From assembly GCA_030035585.1 (NCBI GenBank), contig CM057462.1:120461234-120525233 (forward strand): a DNA stretch of 64,000 nt, given 5' to 3'. Below are positions 43,681-54,886 of the stretch, in pieces. The stretch comes from Dugong dugon (taxonomy: Eukaryota > Chordata > Mammalia > Sirenia > Dugongidae). The notes beneath the pieces are model-generated. The model worked only from the letters and a program-made list of their open reading frames with translations, was not told the origin of the DNA and searched no databases. Position numbers and translations under genes: made by a program. Position 1 is the stretch's first letter. Every line of letters begins with the position of its first letter.

Positions 43681-43934
43681 ATAAGGGAAAAAAGAACTGG
43701 GTATTTTATGTATGCTCTCTTATATGGAGGCATAGAACAGACCAAGTAGAATTATTTAAAATATTTTATGTTAAATGATATCTTGTTTACATTATCCTTT
43801 CTTATCTTTTCTTCAGAGCTTAGCACATGCAAAGCTTGGCTTCTGTAATTTGTGAGATAAATTTTCACAAACCAAGCACTGAGATCAAGAGAAAACTACC
43901 AGCAACCCAAAGAGTCCCCTTTGAGCTCTGCCAG

Positions 43935-45000
43935 TCATTTTCTCCCCCAGCGGTAACCACTATCTTGACTTCTAATACCGCAGATTATATACGTTAATAT
44001 AAATGGAATCATATAGTAGATGTCCTCTTCCAAGTGCTTTCTTTTAATCAAATACGTATGTGAGATTCATTCATATTGTGGGTACTTCTTTATTGTTGAT
44101 TTTCATTTTCTTCTTAAATATTTTATCATTAACATACTGAAATACAATTTTAATGGCCATATATGCACGTAATAAAATTCATAAAAAGAAAAATTTAGGC
44201 TATTTCTAATATTACACTCTTTAAAAACAATATTCTCTACGATAAGCATTGTTTTAACTAAATCTTAATTTATATCTTTAACTAGTTTGTTAGGAAGAAT
44301 TTCTAAAATTGAATTTTCAGAGATCAGGATAATATAGCTTTTTAAACTTTTGATTCATATTGGCAATTTATTCATAAGAAAAGATTAACAACTCATTTTA
44401 TTATCAACTGTATGTGACAGTATTTGCCTCTCTAAAGTCTTACCAAATTAGATATTTCTGTTCTTTCAAATTTTTGTCATTGAGATCACTTAAAATATAA
44501 TATCTTATGCTGACTTAATTTTAATTTCTTTCGTTACTAATGAATTTGTGGTTTTTGTATGTTTATTGGTCACTTGTATTTATTTTTTTAATTTCGCTTA
44601 TGCCTGTGGTTCATTTTTCAAGTGTGGTATTCATCTTTCTCTTATTGATTAGTTGAGCAAAAGTTAATCCTTGGTCTATTCAAATTTTCTATTATTCATT
44701 CCATTTTGATAATTCGTATTTTCCTAGAAACTTTCCACTTAACTGAGACTTTTTTAATGGGTATGTAGTGGCATCTCATTCTGATTTTAATTTGCATTTC
44801 CCTAAAAACTAATTTATTTAGATTTTTTAAAGTATTAGCAACCTTTTGAAATTCTGCTCTGTATCTGACATTAATTCTTGAGATTGGTCTAGATATTGCA
44901 TATATATCATTAGAAAGGCTTTAAGTGTTTACATACATATGGAATACCTTTTGTGAACAAATTTCATTATCTTTCAAATTCTAATACAGAAATTAGAATT
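43935..45000 (-). mobile_element. Ancient L1 fragment, minus strand
   Basis: Inverted old L1 sequence with AATGGAATCATATAGTAGAT, GTGAGATTCATTCATATTGT and TCATTCTGATTTTAATTTGC. It is strongly diverged and has no open frame. Confidence 0.65.
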
Positions 45001-45945
45001 ATGGATTAGCGAGGAATCTGGCTGCAAAATGTCACTCTGCCTTTTTAATTCCACTCACCCAAAGATCCATACAAGCATTCTGTGCCCATAACTTCCAAAA
45101 CCATAAGTTCCATTGAAGATGAAAACCTTCTAACAGAAAACTGTGGTAGGAAAGAAATGAGCTGTCAGTAGGTGTCACCAAAGCAGTCTGACCTACGGAA
45201 TAAATAAAAAATGAGGAAGGCTTATGAGCCTAGGACTAGGAATGGAAGGGTGTGGAATTTCAAGGAGTTAAATTATTAGAATATATTCCTGAGGCCAAGA
45301 GACAAACAGCATGTTGCATATAGGATTGTTGCTATTAAAATTAGCCCTTAAAAGACCAGTTTTATTTATAGAATCATATTGAACATAGAGGCAAGATTCT
45401 ATCTTGTAAAATAAGGAATATGATAGAAAAATCTATCATTGAATTTTTTTCTACATTAAGAAAAATAGAGACAATAGGTTTCAATGAGGACGTATTTACT
45501 AAAAATGAAGTTTCTTAAATACTGGAATGCATTATTTAGCAATCTTAAGAAGAATTTTCTTGGCTTCTGGTTGATAAATTCTGTCTGAGATAATTTAAAT
45601 GTGATACAAGTTATAATTGGAGGCTGAAGTAAGTTTTAAAAGAGGTTTTCAAGAATAAAATTTTTATCTCCTCTGGTGAAAACAATACTGAAGTTAGTTT
45701 TGTTTAGCATAAGTACTACCGAAAAGGTGCTTTTCATAAGAATTTTATGCATAAATAAATATCTATGAATCAATAAATGAATTAATAAGAACCACTGTTC
45801 CATTAATTCATTCAATGAACATTTCCTTATTTGCACTCAATTTGGAATCAGAAAATATGGTATTATATCATAGCATCAATGCTTAATAGCTATATGCTAG
45901 TTTATCTGTAAATTAGTAAAGTAAGGAGACTATCACTTCATGGTA
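45001..45945. other. Gene-free AT-rich sequence
   Basis: No gene or clear repeat recognised. The minus frame 45636-45836 is featureless. Confidence 0.45.
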
Positions 45946-45949
45946 TCTT

Positions 45950-46165
45950 GAAGATCTACAGATAGATAATATCTGTAAATTTCGTAGCATAGGGCCCAGC
46001 AAATAGTAGATACTCAGCAATACAAGTTGTCCTTCCCAGTTTTTTTAACTGTAAAATTAGGATAATAATACATTTCTTCCATAGTTGCCACAGAAAATAA
46101 AAACGAGTAACTATTATAATATAGAAGCAAGCACCTATCAAAATGCCTGGCACACAGTCAAAGCT
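45950..46165 (-). repeat. MIR SINE, minus strand
   Basis: Inverted MIR phrases: GCATAGGGCCCAGCAAATAG, CTGTAAAATTAGGATAATAA, and at the right end AATGCCTGGCACACAGTCAA. Confidence 0.7.
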
Positions 46166-46227
46166 CCATAATCCTTTGATTCTTTCTTGTCTATCATTTC
46201 ATTTTCATATCAACAATGTTTGGTGAG

Positions 46228-46782
46228 TATGATTGTTAAAGTTGTGTGTCAGCTTGGCTGGGCCATAATTCTCAGCCGTTTGGCAGTTATGATGTAGTTT
46301 GGCAGTTGTATGATGATGTGATCACTTCCATGATAAGATCTGACAAAAACGTGATCACCTCCATGATGGAAACTTCTGTGAGTAGCCAATCAGTTGAAAG
46401 GAAGTTTCCTTGGGAGTGTGGACTGCATCGAATATAAGTAAACTCTCTGACAAGGTTCCCAGGCTTTTGCTCACTCTGGATCCTGCAGCTGGCTCCTGTT
46501 CATCTGACCTCCGGTTTTTGGGACTTGAGCTAGCAGCTTGCAGTCCTGTCTGCTGATTTGGGATTCATCAGTCTTTGCAGCCTGTGAGCAAGAGTCCTGC
46601 TGTCTGACCTGACGATCGAGTTTGCCAGCCCCTGAATCAGGAGAAGCCTCAAGCCTGATCTATGGATTTGGGATGTTTTGACCTCTACAACTTCGTGTGC
46701 CATTTCCTTGAGATAAATCTCTTTATATAGATATTTATATACTTTACTGGTTTTGCCTCTCTAGAGAACCCAGCCTAAGACA
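46228..46782 (+). mobile_element. Solo LTR, ERVL-like, with 5-bp target duplication
   Basis: A 555-bp element from TATGATTGTTAAAG to CAGCCTAAGACA, related at its ends to MaLR/ERVL LTRs (GTCAGCTTGGCTGGGCCATA). A GAATATAAGTAAACTC promoter-like box lies at about 46430. The perfect 5-bp duplication GTGAG is at 46223-46227 and 46783-46787. Confidence 0.82.
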
Positions 46783-46789
46783 GTGAGCA

Positions 46790-47690
46790 TCTACTATGTG
46801 CACTGGATCCTAGTAATGACGGTAAATCTGACAAATGTAATACCTTCCCTCAGGGAATGTATAATCTTGGGTTGAGGGGAAGACAAATTACAATTCAACA
46901 GTAAGAGGAAATGAAGAAGGCCTTCACTATCAATTCAGCTAGCAATGCAGTACTAGGCACTGGGAGAACAAAGCTTATGCATACTTACTTTAATTTACTT
47001 TGGGAAATGAAACAGAGAAGCCTCATTTACAGCACATTCAAGGGTATCTCAGTAAGGTCCTGAGTACCTCCCACCCCCACCTGTCATTTGGGTTCTGTTG
47101 TTCCTGTGTTGTTTCTATCTTTCTTGGCTCAGAAAGAGGTGAATGTCTGACAATGACTATTTTGCTGTGGTAACATTCACATTTCCAAAGTCTGAATGGT
47201 AAATGGTGTTTACTATATTTCAAGCAGAAGGGTAGCATTAGCATTCATGGCAAACAGAATGTGACACCATGAAGGGGAAATGTTAATAAACCCTTCATCT
47301 GGTTATTGTCAAAGAAAATCCATTGCAGGGGCATGCATGAGTAAAGCAACTGCTTACTTGCAGTGATTTTTAGAACACTGTTTTCAGGTTTACCTGTCTG
47401 TAAAAGCACCCCTATGGTTTGCCGTGGATACTTTCTTCTCCTCCAACCTTATCTAATTCCCATCAGTAAAGTAATTTCTTCAGGTTCAATTCTACATGAC
47501 AAGTATTTATTGAGTGTCTATTGTGTGCAAGTCCCCAAAAATCTGTTTCAAACGTTCCTTGCATGGGAGCAAAGTTCTTAGCCTTCTCTCATTAGTCTAT
47601 GAACAAAGTCCAACTGTAATTTATCAGAGTACCCCACCGGAGAAGTTGCCTCAGATTAACAAATTTTAATGATGGAGGAAGAAGAATGAA
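46790..47690. other. Gene-free sequence
   Basis: No exon or intact repeat recognised. Small old-repeat phrases only (for example GTATTTATTGAGTGTCTATT at about 47502). Confidence 0.45.
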
Positions 47691-47699
47691 CACTCCATA

Positions 47700-47994
47700 A
47701 CTGTGTGTGATGAGGTAGGGTGGGAAGGGCAGGGAGGCAGAAATTGAGGTAGGGAATTCCCTGGGGTAGAGAAAACATATAAAAGATGAGGTGTGGAGCC
47801 TCAACAGAGGGTTTGTAGGGTCAGTGCACTAACTTCCTTTCCTTCTTGACAGTAACAAATTGTTATCTAGAAACATAGCTCTCCTTTGCTTAGTACACAA
47901 TAAAGTCAGCTTTTGCTTTCAGATACTTAGTGGTGATGGCTTTGTTTGGCATTCTCCAAACATGATCCTTCTCCAATTTTCCTTATCCTAGGGA
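47700..47994 (+). mobile_element. Unclassified LTR-like element
   Basis: The order is LTR-like: a TATA-type box CATATAAAAGATGAGG at about 47776, then about 115 bp later CACAATAAAGTCAGC as poly(A) signal, then a U5-like stretch. The last 129 bp are repeated in inverse orientation at 50214-50341. No family could be assigned. Confidence 0.5.
47866..47994 (+). repeat. Left arm of a 2.2-kb-spaced inverted repeat
   Basis: From CTAGAAACATAGCTCTCCTT to TTTTCCTTATCCTA. It matches the reverse complement of 50214-50341 at about 95 percent by eye. Confidence 0.88.
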
Positions 47995-48477
47995 GAGTTC
48001 AGCAGACAGGAAAGACCCAGCAGGGGTAGGTATGGCTGAGCCCCAAGGAATATAGCAGTGCCCATCAGGATAATGCTTCTTTTGATCTTTACTCCACTTC
48101 ACAGTTTTAAAATAAAAAGTAGTAAAATATGAAAGAACCTCTTGGGAGTTGTAGATGACACAAACCAGGGAGCTGCCTAAACTCCCAGTGATTTACCCTC
48201 TGGCTATGTTGATGCAACCCACCTTCTTATGAAACACCATTGCTCCCCTTGCCTCATTCCCAACAGCCTAAATCGGTGCTTTAAGACCCTGACTCTCTAT
48301 CCATGATGGACACATAACCTTGGATGGATCAGTCACAGAACCCTAACATCCTGGCCACAGAAATTGGTACAGATGGTGGGCATATGGCCTAAGCCAATGC
48401 AACCAGAGTCCCTCACCAGACTTGCTTAAGTGAAGTAGGAGACAGCGGCTCTTTTATTTCAGTTGCTAAAACTAGGA

Positions 48478-48535
48478 AGAACCACCTATCTTTCGGCTAG
48501 TAGTCAAGCGTGTAACCATTTGCGCCACGTGTTTG
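48478..48535 (-). repeat. AfroSINE head fragment
   Basis: Inverted 5' head of an AfroSINE: TTTCGGCTAGTAGTCAAGCG and TAACCATTTGCGCCACGTG. The rest of the SINE is missing. Confidence 0.65.
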
Positions 48536-48539
48536 CAAA

Positions 48540-48835
48540 AACAGTCTACAAAAATACATACTGTACAGTTCCATTTATATGAAATTCTAGTAAATATAAA
48601 CTAATGTATACTGGCAGAAATTAGATTAGTGGTTGCCTGGGGCTGGAGCTAGAGGAGTGGGACTGACTAGGAAGGGATTCAAGGAAACTATTCAGGGTAA
48701 TGGAAATTTTTTATATTTTTATTATGGCCATAGTTACATGTGTATATAAATTTCAAAATTTATAGAAATGTATGCTTAAAATGGATACATTTTATTGTGT
48801 GTAAATTATACTTCAATAATTGTATTTTGGCCAAA
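48540..48835 (+). mobile_element. Old L1 3' end fragment
   Basis: Contains CAGTTCCATTTATATGAAAT, GAAATTAGATTAGTGGTTGC, CTGGGGCTGGAGCTAGAGGA and the tail GTGTAAATTATACTTCAATAA, typical of an ancient L1 terminus. Confidence 0.8.
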
Positions 48836-48899
48836 CAAAGGTAGAAGCAGGTATACTAATTAAGAGGTTATAGCTGAGATGATAGTAGCTTGGATTAGG

Positions 48900-49110
48900 G
48901 TAATAATCACTATGATAATGGTTAATGTGTACATGCCATTTATTATATGCCATGCACTATTCTATGTACTTTATGTGTATTAATTCATTTAATCCTCCCA
49001 CCAATCCTATGAAGTGTGTGTTATTATTCTGCAGAGGCACAAAAAGCTTAAGTGACTTGTCTAGTAAGTGGAAAAGCTGGTAGTATGGTTTCAAAATCCA
49101 CACTCGACCA
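48900..49110 (+). repeat. MIR-family SINE
   Basis: Contains ATGCCATGCACTATTCTATG, TAATTCATTTAATCCTCCCA, TCTGCAGAGGCACAAAAAGC and AAGTGACTTGTCTAGTAAGT. Confidence 0.75.
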
Positions 49111-49225
49111 TTATGCTATACTGGATATATCAGAACATATTTGGAAGGCAGAGTTACCAGAACTTACTGATACATAAGATGTGCAATGTAAGATAAAGAG
49201 AAGAATCAAAGATGGTGATACTGTT

Positions 49226-50207
49226 TGTTATGGATTGAATTGTGTTCCCCAAAAATGTATGTCAACTTGGCTAGCCCATGATTCCCAGTATTGTGTGACT
49301 GTCCACCATTTTGTCATATGATGTGATTTTCCTATGCGTTGTAAATCCTACCTGTCATGGATTGAATTATGTCCCCCAAAAAATGTGTGTATCAACTTGG
49401 CTGGGCCGTGATTCCTGGTATTGTGTGATTTTCCTATATGTTGTAAATCCTGCCTCTATGATGTTAATAAGGGAGAATGGGCAGCAGTTGGGTTAGTGAG
49501 GCAGGACTCAATCAACAAGATTGGATTATGTCTTGAGGCAATCTCTTGAGCTATAAAAGAGAGAAGCAAGCAGAGAGAAAGGGGGACCTCATATCACCAA
49601 GAAAGCAATGCCAGGAGCAGAGCATGCCCTTTGGACCCAGGGTCCCTGGGTGGAGAAGCTCCTAGTCCTTGGGAAGATTGATGATAAGGCCAACAGAGAG
49701 AGAAAGCTTTCCCCTGGAGCTGTTGCCCTGAATTTGGACTTTCAGCCTGCTTTACAGTAAAGAAATAAATTTCTTTTGTTAAAGTTATCCACTGTGGTAT
49801 TTCTGTTATAGCAGCACTAGATGACTAAGACACTACCTCTATGATGTTAATGAAGCAGGATTAGAGGCAGTTATGTTAATGAGGCAGGACCCAATCTACA
49901 AGATTAGTTTGTATCTTGAGTTAATCTCTTCTGAGATATAAAAAAGAGAAACAAGCAGAGAGACGGGGGACCTCCTACCATTAAGAATGCAGGACCTGAG
50001 GTCCCTGTGCTGAGACACTCCTAGACCAGGGGAATATTGATGACAAGGACATTCCCCCAGAGCCAACAGAGAGAGAAAGCCGTCCCCTGAAGCTGGCGCC
50101 CTGAATTCAGACTTACAGCCTCCTAAACTGTAAGAGAATAAACTTTTGTTTGTTACAGCCATCCACTTGTGGTATTTCTGTTATGGCAGCACTAGATAAC
50201 TAAGACA
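49226..50207 (+). mobile_element. Outer MaLR-like solo LTR, interrupted by a second LTR
   Basis: The left part is 49226-49352 (TGTTATGGATTGAATTG...) and the right part 49838-50207 (...TAAGACA). The perfect 5-bp target duplication CTGTT is at 49221-49225 and 50208-50212. The interruption is the related LTR at 49353-49832. Confidence 0.9.
49353..49832 (+). mobile_element. Inner MaLR-like solo LTR nested in an older relative
   Basis: A 480-bp LTR from TGTCATGGATTGAATTATG to GACTAAGACA. The perfect target duplication CTACC is at 49348-49352 and 49833-49837, lying in the outer LTR. It has a GAGCTATAAAAGAGAGAAG promoter-like box and a TAAAGAAATAAATTTC poly(A) signal. Confidence 0.92.
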
Positions 50208-50213
50208 CTGTTT

Positions 50214-50341
50214 TAGGATAAGGAAAATTGGAGAAAGATCATGTTTGGAGAATGCCAAACAAAGCCATCACCACTAAATATCTGCAAGCAAAAGCTGACT
50301 TTATTACGTGCTAAGCAAAGGAGAGCTATGTTTCTAGGTAA
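50214..50341 (-). repeat. Right arm of inverted repeat (LTR-like end)
   Basis: Reverse complement of 47866-47994. It begins two bases after the target duplication of the outer LTR (50208-50212). Only the poly(A)-signal and U5-like part of the LTR-like unit is present here. Confidence 0.88.
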
Positions 50342-50719
50342 AGCCTCTGAAGAAAGCAAACTCCTGATATCATATTGGGTTTTGGGAAGTATGGAGTTCA
50401 GAAAATGATGGTATTTCAGAAGTGGGAATGTTTAAGAATTGACTCACTTATAGGCATGGAAGTGTGGTCATTGGAGTAAGGCTGGTGCTGTTTGGTTTGG
50501 TGCTGTTTGGTTTTAGAGGTGTGTGTCCAGGTAGGAAGGTGTCATTGATCCACTGGGATGAGTATAAAATCTATTCTGTTAATTATATTTTACTGTAACC
50601 AATGATCATATCATCTTTTCCTAAAAAGATAAGAATTTGTTCCTGTCAGGAAGGAAAGGAAATTTCAGAATTTTGTTTATGATATGCTAGGTTTGAAATA
50701 TTTATTAACCATCCAGGTC
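50342..50719. other. Gene-free sequence
   Basis: Nothing recognised apart from a short GGTGCTGTTTGGTTT direct repeat at about 50487-50515. Confidence 0.45.
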
Positions 50720-50730
50720 AAGATGTCAAG

Positions 50731-50929
50731 AACTAGTATCAGTACCAGTTGCTGTAGATTCTGACTCATGGCAACTCCATGTGTGTCAGAGTAGAACTGC
50801 ACTCCACAGGGTTTTCAATGGCTGATTTTTCAGAAGTAGACTGCTAGGCCTTTCTTCTGAGGCACCTCTGGGTGAACTCTAACCTCCAACCTTTTGACTA
50901 GCAGCCAAGTGCACCACACAGAAACTCCA
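50731..50929 (-). repeat. AfroSINE-type SINE with 11-bp target duplication
   Basis: Inverted SINE of the subfamily with GTCAGAGTAGAACTGCACTC and GAGGCACCTCTGGGTGAACT. The perfect duplication AAGATGTCAAG is at 50720-50730 and 50930-50940. Confidence 0.88.
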
Positions 50930-50940
50930 AAGATGTCAAG

Positions 50941-51635
50941 TGATTATATCAATCTGGAATTTCAGGTAGGCTTCAAGTCTGAGACTCATCAGCCTATAAA
51001 CAGTATTTATACCTACATGACTGGATGAGATCATCTTAGGGAGAGCATGTCACTAGATAGGTCTCCAGACTTTGAAGATCAACAGAAGAGGAGAAGACAA
51101 CAAAGGAGCTTGCGAAGGAGTGGCAAGGAGAAAAAATCCTAAGTATTTCTCAAGGTATTAACAGAAAATATTAAAGTACTTAAAAGGCTAAAACTGGGCC
51201 AGATTTACTCAAAAAGTTGAATATTCAATTGCCAGTAAGACAGAAATAAACAAAGCATGTTTATTTATTGACATTTAATGACACATTGAGTACCTGCTGT
51301 ACATCTTGCATTATACAAGCACTGAGAAAGAGAGATGAGTGAGAAAGTTTCTCTCCATATGAAGTTTTGAATTCATCCTTCCATTCATTTTATCAACAAA
51401 TGCCTTTGAGGTACATGCTTAAGTAATGAGGATATAACTGTGAACAAGACAGACATACTCATGAAATCTAGTGGAAGAGATAGCATTGACTACACCATTT
51501 TAGTGCAAAGTGTAGTATGCTTCGGGCACTTATGTCAGGAAGAACTTACCTAATCTAGGGGTCACAGAAATTCTCTCTGATGAAGTAAAACTTTAGCTAA
51601 AACTTAAGGGATAAGTAGGGGCCAAATTCGTAACT
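50941..51635. other. Gene-free sequence with weak L2-like phrases
   Basis: Around 51260-51460 phrases such as GAGTACCTGCTGTACATCTT and GGATATAACTGTGAACAAGA suggest decayed L2. No gene. Confidence 0.45.
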
Positions 51636-51722
51636 GATCATGGAGATGGAAGCATTTTGTTCCCTTGTGCATGGGACCACCATGAGTAAGTTTGACTCGA
51701 TGGCAGCTAACAACAAAAGATT
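51636..51722 (+). mobile_element. Short RTE-type 3' end
   Basis: Contains GAAGCATTTTGTTCCCTTGT, ACCATGAGTAAGTTTGACTC and GATGGCAGCTAACAACAAAAG, the RTE 3' terminus, severely 5' truncated. The 98-codon frame starting at 51640 reads through it and is not supported as a gene. Confidence 0.75.
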
Positions 51723-52380
51723 CATCAAGAGGGTAGAACATAGTGCCCGAGGCAAAAGCGCAAGAAGTTTGAGAGAAGAGCCTCAAGCGGTTGAGAAACA
51801 GACTAGTCTGAGCAGAGTGGAATATGAGGCTGAAGAATTAAGTACGTGGGCTGGGAAAGGTTTTATACTTCATGCTAAGATAACGGTGAACAGCACAATC
51901 AGAACTCGGTTTTCAAAAGCTCATTATTGTGGGTGATATCATATATATAAGCACAAATGTCTGTGGTATCACAGAAGAGGGAAAAATCAACTCGTCAGGT
52001 AAGTTCCCCAGAGAAGTAACATTTGAATCTGAACTTTGAAGCAAGGGGAAGATTCTACCAGGCAGCAAAAGCAAAAGGGCATTCTAGGAAGAGAGAATGA
52101 CAAGGGCAAATGTACAGCAACATAAAAAATCTGTGCATACTAGGGAACATGAAGGAACCAAGAGAGACTGCATCATGCACTGGAGAGAACTTTCTGGAAA
52201 ATAAGGCTAGCTCATGCTTAACATTTGTGTACACATAGGACAGTATTGTACAAATAGGATATGTTTAAATATTTATAAGTTATAAACCGTGATAACAAAA
52301 CTATTACATGAAATTTGTCTTCTTCTCCTCTCTATATATGTTCATATTCAAAATATGGTAGATGAGAGTAGTGTTGGTAA
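51723..52380. other. Gene-free sequence
   Basis: An old repeat with GTAACATTTGAATCTGAACT and GCATTCTAGGAAGAGAGAAT (common in decayed mammalian MIR/L2-type repeats). No gene recognised. Confidence 0.45.
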
Positions 52381-52381
52381 C

Positions 52382-52581
52382 AAACCAGTTGCTGTCAAGT
52401 CAGTTCCAATGCATGGCGACCCCATGTGTGTCATAGTAGAACTGTGCTCCACAGGGTTTCCAATGGATGATTTTTTGCAAGTAGATTGCTAGGCTTTTCT
52501 TATGAGGCACCTCTGCAGGAACTTGAGCCTCCAACCTTTTGGTTAGCAGCTGAGCATGTTAACCATTTGCAGGACCCAGGT
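52382..52581 (-). repeat. AfroSINE-type SINE, minus strand
   Basis: Contains AAACCAGTTGCTGTCAAGTC, GCGACCCCATGTGTGTCATA, ATGAGGCACCTCTGCAGGAA and the inverted head GTTAACCATTTGCAGGACCC. Confidence 0.88.
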
Positions 52582-52800
52582 ACTCTGGTGTAGGTAAATA
52601 CGGTAAATTTATTTTTATAAAGGCCTTTATTTACACAAAACAGACATAGTATTAATACATCTTTACAGGAAGTTTGCCAAGTCATCTGTTTCTAAACTGA
52701 AGTTCATTAACCTTATGACTAAACAAGTTACATAAATCTTACCAGATAAAAATAATAATTAACAGTCAACACCTGGGACCTTGGGCTAGTTTATGTTGTT

Positions 52801-52830
52801 CCTTTTTTTTTTTTTCTTTCTTTTTTTTAA
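52801..52830. repeat. Poly-T tract
   Basis: Two T runs separated by CTTTC. Confidence 0.9.
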
Positions 52831-52893
52831 ATAACCCCAGGAATCACTTCATACCTGATAAGAGTAATCACATAGGTGTATAAGACTAGAGAA

Positions 52894-53078
52894 GGAGCCC
52901 TGGTGGCACAGTGGTTAAGTGCTGGGCTGCTAACTAAAAGATTACCAGCCGCTCTGTGGCAAAAAGATGTGGCAGTCTGCTTCCATAAAGATTAACAGCC
53001 TTGGAAACCCTATTAGGTAGTTCTACTCTGTCCCAAAGGGTCATTGTGAGTTGGAATCAAGTTGATGGCAGTGGGTTA
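52894..53078 (+). repeat. AfroSINE, young-looking
   Basis: The head GGAGCCCTGGTGGCACAGTG is close to the family consensus. The tail GTTCTACTCTGTCCCAAAGG and GTTGATGGCAGTGGG is complete. A short internal deletion removes part of the B-box side. Confidence 0.9.
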
Positions 53079-53229
53079 GAAGACTGGAAAGTTTTTCAAA
53101 CTTTTTATTAAATGTAAAAATGAAAAGCTTCACTTTAGTAAGGTTAGCCCAACTGGAATCTCAGAGTCTTCTATGGTAGCTAAGTAAATTCTTTACTATG
53201 GAAAACCAATTATTTAATGTTTTTGATGC

Positions 53230-53700
53230 CAAAGTGTAAAGATATCATTGTTATTCTTCGTTTGTTGATTCTTCTTCAAACACCTCCAATATCTATCTCT
53301 TCCTCTCCTTATCACTCTAGTCAATTCAAAACTAATAGCTGTTGTTCCTGTCTCTTGATACTCCACATCAGTGTGGAGTTCATATATCTTTCCTAAAACA
53401 TAGTTTTTTTTTTTATCATGTTAGACCTCTGCTTGAATGCAGCCAATGGCTCCTCTTTCTATAGGATACAATTCAAACTCCTCACCTTAGCCCTTAAGCC
53501 CTACTATGCCCATCTTATCCCCTTCTTATGCTATTCTCATAGCATAAAATATCCTCCCCTTTATGATTCTTAGGTATCCATCTGTCAAGCCTTCATTCCA
53601 GTCATATTTTCTAAGTCTTCCCTGAGTCCAAATTTTTCTCTCTCCTTTCTGTGAAGAAGCAATCACTTACTGTCTAAATAATTCATTTTAGCATTTAAAC
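53230..53700 (+). repeat. LINE-2 3' region
   Basis: Contains CATGTTAGACCTCTGCTTGA, CCAATGGCTCCTCTTTCTAT, ATACAATTCAAACTCCTCAC and the downstream L2 order. Coding-dead. Confidence 0.78.
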
Positions 53701-54240
53701 ATACAATACAGAAAGAGAGAGATTTGCATTCAGACAGCTATAGAGACAAACAAATATAAAGGAACTAAATTCCAGAGGAAAAAACTCTTTCTAGGGACAT
53801 GGGTACAAGAATGATACGTCTGTTTTAAGCAGAGGGACTTTGCTGGAGTGAAATGAAGCCAGCAGAGCTTTAACAACCATGCTGCTATAATAAATTGGAA
53901 TCTACTACAGATTCCAAACCCCACATATACAGGGAATTCTCTCAAAGCACCATTTCTCCCTATGGGGCTTTTGGAATACATAGCAGCAAAAGAGGCTGGT
54001 AGGTGGGCTGGAAAGCAAAAGTTTCATGGTGCTTTGATCCCAACATTCTTTTAGAGGGAGCCGTGTATGATATATACAGAACAGATGACACTCTCAAGGT
54101 ACTTGAAACCAGCTGTGAATTGAAACTACCTAAAGCTACAACCCAGCCCTGACTCAGCTTGACTCCTGACAAAGGAAAGGGCATGCCCTCTCTGGAGGAA
54201 AATAATACTTATTCCAGTTTCTATAGTTCTTTTAAACACA
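53701..54240. other. Gene-free sequence
   Basis: Two minus frames (53730-53981 and 53960-54184) have no recognised features. Nothing else seen. Confidence 0.45.
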
Positions 54241-54249
54241 ATGTCAAGC

Positions 54250-54332
54250 ATACAATAAATAAATAAATATATACATATATGATAAATATATAATAAATAT
54301 ATAAATATTTACATATACATCATATATATATG
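54250..54332. repeat. AT-rich (AATA/TATA) low-complexity tract
   Basis: Tandem AATAAATAAATA followed by alternating TA-rich sequence. Confidence 0.85.
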
Positions 54333-54825
54333 AGAGATGTGCAAAGAATCAGGAAAATATGAACCATAATTAAGTGAAAAAAATTATTATAAATATGTTA
54401 AAGAAATGGATGAGACAATGGAGAATCTAAACAGAGAAATGGAATCTCTAAAAAATTAAGCCGAAAACCAACTTTTCATAAATGGGGGAGAAGAAGGGAC
54501 AGGTCAAAGCTTGGCCTTAGGCTGTGCTGACTCCTATCATCTCAAGAGCTGAAAACTTCAGGAGACAACCCCTTGGCAAGGACAAGAGCATTGCAGAAGT
54601 GTATGCAAGCCACACAGGTCATGGTGATACTGTGACTCTGAGGACAAAGTAGATCAAGCACAAGAAGAACTTAGCTAATACCATCTTGGATCTGCTCCTG
54701 TAAGACATTCTCAGAACCTCTCAGGGAAAACTGGGTGAGACTTTAAGTAAGATTGGAGGTCAAGTAGGGACAAAATATTTAAATTTTAGTATATATAGAG
54801 TACACTGAGCCTAAAGAAACCTGTG
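54333..54825. other. Gene-free sequence, possibly an old L1-like piece
   Basis: An A-rich stretch with GAAATGGATGAGACAATGGA and AATCTAAACAGAGAAATGGA resembles decayed L1 ORF1-region sequence. Not conclusive. Confidence 0.35.
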
Positions 54826-54827
54826 TG

Positions 54828-54886
54828 AGATATATATATATACACATACATATATATATATTGTATACATGTTTTATATATATATG
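54828..54886. repeat. (TA)n/(CATA)n microsatellite
   Basis: Two TA tracts of 4-6 units each, interrupted by ACACATACAT and TGTATACATGTTT. Confidence 0.88.

Noticed and set aside
51640..51936. 98-codon plus frame
   Set aside because: It starts in an RTE 3' end fragment and continues into sequence with no recognisable features.
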